Assembly: GCA_022564385.1 (NCBI GenBank)
Contig: JADFLN010000070.1
Location: 1-7,851, forward strand
Source: Nitrososphaerota archaeon
Lineage (GTDB): Archaea; Thermoproteota; Nitrososphaeria; Nitrososphaerales; Nitrosopumilaceae
Reading direction: 5' to 3'
DNA: 7,851 nt
Positions within the stretch are counted from its first letter, which is position 1, and each line of letters starts with the position of its first letter. The notes below the pieces were generated by a model, which saw only the letters and a program-made list of their open reading frames with translations, did no database searches and had not been told where the DNA came from. Made by a program: the position numbers and the translations under genes. Below are positions 4,468 to 7,851 of this stretch, in pieces.

Positions 4468-5544
4468 TTATGGATTTATCACAGCACGACCAATAATTTT
4501 TCGCGCTTTAAGATCTTTCAAGGCAGTGTTTGCCTCATCAAGCGTATATCTTTTTGATATAACTGGTTTTATCACGCCTTTTTTTGCTAACTCGATCAAT
4601 TCAATCATGTCATTATAGTTACCAGTGTAAGCACCCTGAATAATTAGTGATTTGAGTGGAATTGTTACAAGAGATAATTCTAGAGAGCCCCCAAAAAGTC
4701 CAACAAGGACAAGGTTTCCCCTTTTTCGTAAAACTGCTAGTGCAGTCCTCACAGTTTGAGGAGCATTTACAAAGTCTATTACACTGTCAGGTCCTTTGCC
4801 ATTGCAAATAGAAATTATTTTTTGTACTGGACCTTCAATTCCAGAAGATATTGACCCAACCACACTGGTGTTAACAACAAAGTCCGCACCCATTTTTTTT
4901 GCGGTTTCAAATTTTTTGTCATCATTATCAATGCAGATAATTTTGGCTTTAGTTATTGCTTTTGCAAGTTGAATTGCCATCAATCCCAAGCCACCAGCTC
5001 CAATTATCAGTAAAAATTCTGGTGAATTTGTATTTGCTTTTTTTACAGCAGTATATGCAGTAAGCCCAGAACAAGCAAGAGAAGTTGCAGAGTCTAGATC
5101 AACACCGTCAAGTTTTGCCAAATATTTAGAATCAGGAACTAAAGCATAATCAGAATATCCACCATCTTGAAAAACACCCATTGATTTTGGTGTGTCACAT
5201 AGATTTTCATTTCCTACTTTACATGCAGGGCATTCTCCACAACCTATCCAAGGAAAAATCAGAACTTCATCTCCTTTGGATATTCCAGAAACAGTATCAC
5301 CAATTTCATCAACTATCCCAGCAATCTCATGCCCAGGAGTTACAGGATATTTTACACCTCTATCTGTAACTTTCATAAATTTTCCGTCTCCAAGATCATA
5401 ACCACCTTCCCACAAGTGTAAATCACTATGACAAACACCTACAGATTTTACTTTGACTAGAACTTGATTTCCCATAGGTTTTGGTGTCTCAGATTCTATT
5501 ATTGCAAGAGGCTCATTTGGACCTGTAATTCGAGCAGATTTCAT
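4468..5544 (-). CDS. Zinc-dependent medium-chain alcohol dehydrogenase
   Basis: This is an NAD(P)-dependent oxidoreductase interconverting alcohols and aldehydes or ketones. With M1 at 5544 it has 358 residues. Catalytic zinc ligands are C38 (GVCHSDLH), H72-E73 (PGHEIAG) and C158 (LACSGLTAY). Structural zinc ligands are C102, C105, C108 and C116. The Rossmann motif GAGGLG is at 182-187, and an acidic D206 after the next strand suggests NAD(H) over NADP(H). The YDLGDGKFMKVTDRGVKYPVTPGHE region and overall pattern resemble the Sulfolobus alcohol dehydrogenase. An upstream ATG (5560-5562) adds MTKNHF, but a TATA element lies 25 bases before the inner ATG and only about 7 before the outer one, so I prefer 5544. 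The substrate is unknown; a role in aldehyde or acyl-CoA reduction in carbon fixation is possible but unproven. It is divergent from scpA. Confidence 0.93.
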   Translation of the reverse strand: MKSARITGPNEPLAIIESETPKPMGNQVLVKVKSVGVCHSDLHLWEGGYDLGDGKFMKVTDRGVKYPVTPGHEIAGIVDEIGDTVSGISKGDEVLIFPWIGCGECPACKVGNENLCDTPKSMGVFQDGGYSDYALVPDSKYLAKLDGVDLDSATSLACSGLTAYTAVKKANTNSPEFLLIIGAGGLGLMAIQLAKAITKAKIICIDNDDKKFETAKKMGADFVVNTSVVGSISSGIEGPVQKIISICNGKGPDSVIDFVNAPQTVRTALAVLRKRGNLVLVGLFGGSLELSLVTIPLKSLIIQGAYTGNYNDMIELIELAKKGVIKPVISKRYTLDEANTALKDLKARKIIGRAVINP

Positions 5545-5565
5545 AAAGTGATTTTTTGTCATAAC

Positions 5566-5573
5566 AATATAAG
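5566..5573 (-). promoter_or_regulatory. TATA element of the alcohol dehydrogenase
   Basis: CTTATATT on the minus strand is centred 25 bases before the ATG at 5542-5544, predicting a leaderless transcript from that codon. This decides the start against the outer ATG at 5562. Confidence 0.5.
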
Positions 5574-5608
5574 AGTTGACTGGAAGTGAGAAAAGATTAG
5601 AGCCCTAA

Positions 5609-5617
5609 GATATTATT
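5609..5617 (+). promoter_or_regulatory. TATA-like element of scpA
   Basis: GATATTATT is centred about 26 bases before the GTG at 5639. A GAGAGTGAT sequence (5627-5635) resembling a Shine-Dalgarno site also precedes the gene, so whether the mRNA has a leader is unclear. Confidence 0.35.
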
Positions 5618-5638
5618 GAATATAACGAGAGTGATTAT

Positions 5639-6316
5639 GTGAGTGAACCACAAACTCCTAATAGTATCTCTCAAGAACCAGTGAATATTCTATTTAATCC
5701 ATCATCTGTTGTCAAAAAAGATGTTTGGGATATTGACTTGATTCAAATTTTAGATTTATTGAAAAAAATTCTAGAAAAATCAGGTAAGAAAGATTTCAAA
5801 ATTGCAGGAATGGCGGCATTATCATCATCATTAATTTATAGAATGAAAGTCGAAAGTATTTTTGCATTACAAAGAGCAGCAATGGAGAAAAAACCAATGC
5901 ACCAAAGAACAGACATAGATATTCAATTAATTGATATTCCATACAGGCATGAATCAACATATCCAGTTTCATTAGATGATTTACTGGGATTACTTCAAAA
6001 TCTTATTGGCACAATTGCTAATCCTCAATCAAGAAGAAACAGACGATTAGAAATTGAACCAATTGAAGCACCTGATTTTCAAGAATATTTTACATCACTT
6101 GAAAGTATCATTGGAAAATATGAAGACTTGGTGATGAAAAAAATTATACCAAAAGGATTTGGATTACTTCAAGATATCATTGTAGAACTCGATGAAATTG
6201 ATTCAATCAGATGTTTCTTTGCAATATTATTTTTAGCCAAAGATCATAAGGTAGATCTTGAACAAGTCGAAGATGACATCAAAATTTCTGTTATAAAAGA
6301 AGAATTAACAAACTGA
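5639..6316 (+). CDS. scpA: Segregation and condensation protein A (ScpA, kleisin)
   Basis: The 225-residue protein is the kleisin that bridges the two heads of the SMC dimer and binds ScpB, compacting and separating chromosomes. The N-terminal helical region that contacts the SMC neck is at about residues 26-75 (DVWDIDLIQILDLLKKILEK, then the FKIAGMAALSSSLIYRMKVE helix). The middle, 85-150, is a polar linker. The C-terminal winged helix at about 175-222 (IDSIRCFFAILFLAKDHKVDLEQ) would bind an SMC head. The length is near the short end for the family. The start is GTG; a GAGAGTGAT sequence three bases upstream supports it, and an overlapping ATG at 5637 is followed at once by a stop in its frame. 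scpB follows after 54 bases. The SMC gene is not in the window. Confidence 0.88.
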   Translation: MSEPQTPNSISQEPVNILFNPSSVVKKDVWDIDLIQILDLLKKILEKSGKKDFKIAGMAALSSSLIYRMKVESIFALQRAAMEKKPMHQRTDIDIQLIDIPYRHESTYPVSLDDLLGLLQNLIGTIANPQSRRNRRLEIEPIEAPDFQEYFTSLESIIGKYEDLVMKKIIPKGFGLLQDIIVELDEIDSIRCFFAILFLAKDHKVDLEQVEDDIKISVIKEELTN

Positions 6317-6353
6317 TCAACAATGGAGAAAATATTTCTTTAACTAGATTTCA

Positions 6354-6359
6354 GAGGTG
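6354..6359 (+). promoter_or_regulatory. Shine-Dalgarno site of scpB
   Basis: GAGGTG lies 11 bases before the TTG at 6371 and 29 bases before the ATG at 6389. The distance favours the TTG start, though it is somewhat long. Confidence 0.45.
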
Positions 6360-6370
6360 TGAATAGATAA

Positions 6371-6949
6371 TTGGTTAAAATTGCGAATATGGATGAGGCA
6401 ACAGCAAGAATTGAAGCAGCTCTGTACTCAGCAGGTAGGCCCCTTAGAATAGAAGAACTAATCAGAGCCTCAGGCACAGAATCTAGGACAAAGACACTAG
6501 AATTACTCAACAACATTATGAAAAAGACAAGGTTAGCATTCAAAGCACTTGAAGTAGTTATACTTCCAGATGGATCATATGTATTTCAATTAAAGCCAGA
6601 ATTCAGCTCTACAGTGAAAAGATTTGCATCAAAACCAATTCTTCCAAATGCAGCACTAAAAACATTATCATACATTGCATATAGCCAACCAATCTCATCA
6701 AAACAACTTGTGGAAACAAGAGGTTCTGGTGTGTATGCGCACCTAAAAGAACTACGACAATTAGATTTTATAACTCACCAAAATGTTGGAAGATTAAAAA
6801 TTTACACAACTACAGAAAAGTTCCAAAAGTATTTTGGAATTCAAGGAGATGTGGAAGATCTAAAACAAAGACTTTTCTCCAAAGTTAGGAAAACAGCAAG
6901 TATGAGTCAAACAAATCATAATGCCCAAATTGTTACAGAACTAAACTAA
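6371..6949 (+). CDS. scpB: Segregation and condensation protein B (ScpB)
   Basis: The 192-residue protein partners ScpA in the SMC complex. It has the expected two winged-helix domains: residues about 8-80 (ATARIEAALYSAGRPLRIEEL, ending in the wing ILPDGSYVFQLKPE) and 88-156 (LPNAALKTLSYIAYSQPISS, then GSGVYAHLKELRQLDFI). The LYSAGRPL and IAYSQPIS phrases are typical of the family. The polar tail after 157 is probably flexible and may contact SMC or ScpA. TTG at 6371 is the first start after an in-frame stop at 6368-6370 and has GAGGTG upstream. The ATG at 6389 (MDEATARIE) is the alternative and would lose no domain. It lies 54 bases after scpA, probably co-transcribed. A T-rich run follows the stop. 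Confidence 0.92.
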   Translation: MVKIANMDEATARIEAALYSAGRPLRIEELIRASGTESRTKTLELLNNIMKKTRLAFKALEVVILPDGSYVFQLKPEFSSTVKRFASKPILPNAALKTLSYIAYSQPISSKQLVETRGSGVYAHLKELRQLDFITHQNVGRLKIYTTTEKFQKYFGIQGDVEDLKQRLFSKVRKTASMSQTNHNAQIVTELN

Positions 6950-6971
6950 GTAGATTTAAACCCAAGCCTAA

Positions 6972-6984
6972 TTTTTTGCGTTTT
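6972..6984 (+). terminator. T-rich terminator of scpB
   Basis: Six T, GCG and four T follow the scpB stop by about 22 bases. They lie directly before the TATA element of the ribosomal gene, so termination and the next promoter are packed together. Confidence 0.4.
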
Positions 6985-6985
6985 G

Positions 6986-6993
6986 TATAAATT
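6986..6993 (+). promoter_or_regulatory. TATA element of the S8e-SRP19 operon
   Basis: TATAAATT is centred about 26 bases before the GTG at 7016, the spacing for a leaderless transcript starting at the ribosomal protein gene. Confidence 0.55.
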
Positions 6994-7015
6994 AGAGTAA
7001 TTCAGACAAGGTTTT

Positions 7016-7399
7016 GTGAAAAAATGCGTAGAGAATTTAGCAACTAGTAAAATAACTGGTGGGAGAAGACATCCACTTAGAACTAGACGCAAATATGAAA
7101 TAGATAGATACCCAAACGAAGCTATCAACGGAGCTCAAGTAACAATAACAAGACGAGTACGTGGAAATAATAAAAAGACAGCTTTGAAAACAATTGATTT
7201 TGTCAATCTATCCACAGGAGATGCTAAAGTTAAGAAGGTGAAAATTCTCAAAGTTTTAGAGAATGCAACAAATAATGATTACAAAAGACGCGGCATCATT
7301 ACAAAAGGTGCAATACTTGAAACAGAAGAAGGTAAGTGCAGAATTGTTTCAAAGCCAGGGCAAAATGGAATAGTTAACGCAATTTTACTAAAAGAATAA
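7016..7399 (+). CDS. 30S ribosomal protein S8e
   Basis: The 127-residue basic protein belongs to the small-subunit family eS8, found only in archaea and eukaryotes. Visible landmarks are TGGRRHPLRTRRKYEIDRYP (14-33), equivalent to the family's TGGR and basic RxKRKxELGR segment, VRGNNKKTALK (48-58), VLENATNNDYKRRGIITKGAILET (80-103) and KPGQNGIVNAILL (113-125). The usual WQGRS near the start is replaced here by CVENLATSK, so the first dozen residues are divergent; I read this as lineage-specific. The start is GTG, supported by a TATA element 26 bases upstream and a leaderless-type context. SRP19 begins one base after the stop, so the two are surely co-transcribed. Confidence 0.94.
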   Translation: MKKCVENLATSKITGGRRHPLRTRRKYEIDRYPNEAINGAQVTITRRVRGNNKKTALKTIDFVNLSTGDAKVKKVKILKVLENATNNDYKRRGIITKGAILETEEGKCRIVSKPGQNGIVNAILLKE

Positions 7400-7400
7400 A

Positions 7401-7700
7401 ATGAAAGATTATGAACATATTGTAATCTGGTTGGATTATTTTAATAAAAATTTAAAAAAATCAAAAGGGAGAAGACAGAAATTAGAAAAATGTATTTTTG
7501 ATCCTTCGTTAAAAGAATTGATAGATGCAACAACATCTGCAGGGTTTGAAATAACAGAGTCGGATGATAAGGTAAGATTTCCTAAAAGACCATTTGTTAG
7601 GTCAGGGTATGTTATTTTGCCAAAAGGATCACCCAAGACAAAAATTCTTAACAAAATTTCTGAAAAACTAATTTTGAAAAGGTCAAAACAGTCAAAATAA
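7401..7700 (+). CDS. Signal recognition particle 19 kDa protein (SRP19)
   Basis: The 99-residue protein is the archaeal SRP19, which binds the tips of helices 6 and 8 of 7S RNA and prepares it for SRP54. This assembles the particle that directs membrane and secreted proteins to the translocon. Recognisable parts are IVIWLDYFNKNLKKSKGRR (7-25; family pattern IWPxYFDxxxSxxxGRR), PSLKELIDATTSAGFE (35-50), VRFPKRPFVRSGYVILP (58-74), and a lysine-rich C-terminal helix and tail (KILNKISEKLILKRSK). The length is typical of archaeal members. ATG lies one base after the S8e stop (TAA, A, ATG), implying translational coupling. No separate promoter is seen. Confidence 0.95.
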   Translation: MKDYEHIVIWLDYFNKNLKKSKGRRQKLEKCIFDPSLKELIDATTSAGFEITESDDKVRFPKRPFVRSGYVILPKGSPKTKILNKISEKLILKRSKQSK

Positions 7701-7709
7701 AATCAAATC

Positions 7710-7722
7710 TAGCTCTTAGCTA
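7710..7722 (+). other. Small hairpin after SRP19
   Basis: TAGCT, a CTT loop and AGCTA form a perfect 5-pair stem ten bases after the SRP19 stop. No T tract follows, so it is not a typical terminator; it may be an end-processing or stability element, or chance. Confidence 0.2.
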
Positions 7723-7743
7723 AAGTAAAGTTGACAGAAGTCT

Positions 7744-7759
7744 ATGATAAGAATATCAT
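7744..7759 (+). other. Hairpin upstream of the Gar1-like gene
   Basis: ATGATA, the loop AGAA and TATCAT form a perfect 6-pair stem between SRP19 and the Gar1-like gene. It is AT-rich and weak; the palindrome might equally be a DNA site near the promoter of the downstream gene. Confidence 0.25.
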
Positions 7760-7778
7760 GTAACTGATTTTAATTGCA

Positions 7779-7789
7779 GGAGGTAGGAG
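7779..7789 (+). promoter_or_regulatory. Strong double Shine-Dalgarno site of the Gar1-like gene
   Basis: GGAGGT (7779-7784) and GGAG (7786-7789) lie 10 and 5 bases before the ATG at 7795. This is the strongest ribosome-binding sequence in the window, unlike the mostly leaderless neighbours, and supports that start. Confidence 0.7.
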
Positions 7790-7794
7790 AAATA

Positions 7795-7851
7795 ATGCAC
7801 CTAGCCGGAAGTGGCAGGGTAATCATCCAACTATCAAACAAACTAGTTGAA
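7795..7851 (+). CDS. Gar1-like H/ACA RNP protein, 5' end only
   Basis: Only the first 19 residues are in the window: MHLAGSGRVIIQLSNKLVE, with no stop before the end. The L-x-x-x-GRV start and following strand fit the beginning of the Gar1 OB-like barrel. Gar1 is a subunit of H/ACA ribonucleoproteins that guide pseudouridine formation in rRNA and helps release substrate from Cbf5. Context supports this, because in archaea the gar1 gene often sits with other RNA-processing and translation genes and ahead of a TFB gene. With so few residues the assignment is provisional. The start is well supported by two Shine-Dalgarno sequences. Confidence 0.6.
   Translation, partial: MHLAGSGRVIIQLSNKLVE

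Noticed and set aside
7744..7767. Box C/D-like RNA (ATGATAA followed by CTGA)
   Set aside because: The distance between boxes is too short for two guide regions, the C box deviates from RTGATGA, and no inner D' and C' boxes are visible.

Overview
The window looks like a chromosomal segment from an ammonia-oxidising archaeon of the Nitrososphaerota (Thaumarchaeota), most like Nitrosopumilus. The DNA is strongly AT-rich. Information-processing genes are archaeal: aIF1A, ribosomal protein S8e, SRP19 and the start of a Gar1-like protein. They sit beside genes that are bacterial-looking but known from this phylum: a cold-shock protein and ScpA/ScpB condensin subunits. Many genes have a TATA-like element about 25 bases before the start codon and little or no leader. 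This fits the leaderless transcription common in these archaea. The organism call rests on protein family and gene content, not on a database match.

Layout. Bases 1-219 hold the 5' part of an unrecognised minus-strand gene that leaves the window. A small double zinc-binding protein (362-604, +) follows. Next are two small proteins of unknown function pointing away from each other (748-939, -; 1095-1409, +). Bases 1410-1912 contain no convincing gene, only short open frames and palindromes. After that come csp and aIF1A, both minus and each with its own TATA element. An Lrp/AsnC regulator (2608-3108, +) is divergent from aIF1A. Two short charged helical proteins (3200-3397 and 3423-3608, +) appear to be tandem paralogues.

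From 3667 to 5544 the minus strand carries a response regulator made of helical repeats plus a receiver domain, and a zinc-dependent alcohol dehydrogenase of the Sulfolobus type. Divergent from the dehydrogenase is scpA-scpB, the kleisin and winged-helix partners of SMC in chromosome segregation. The end of the window is an RNA-protein gene group: S8e, SRP19 one base later, and a truncated Gar1-like gene with a strong Shine-Dalgarno sequence.

Most of the window is housekeeping sequence and I see no clear new defence or mobile system. The best candidates for something undescribed are the tandem pair at 3200-3631, whose members are joined by a micro-ORF through two 4-base ATGA overlaps, and the decayed-looking stretch at 1410-1912.
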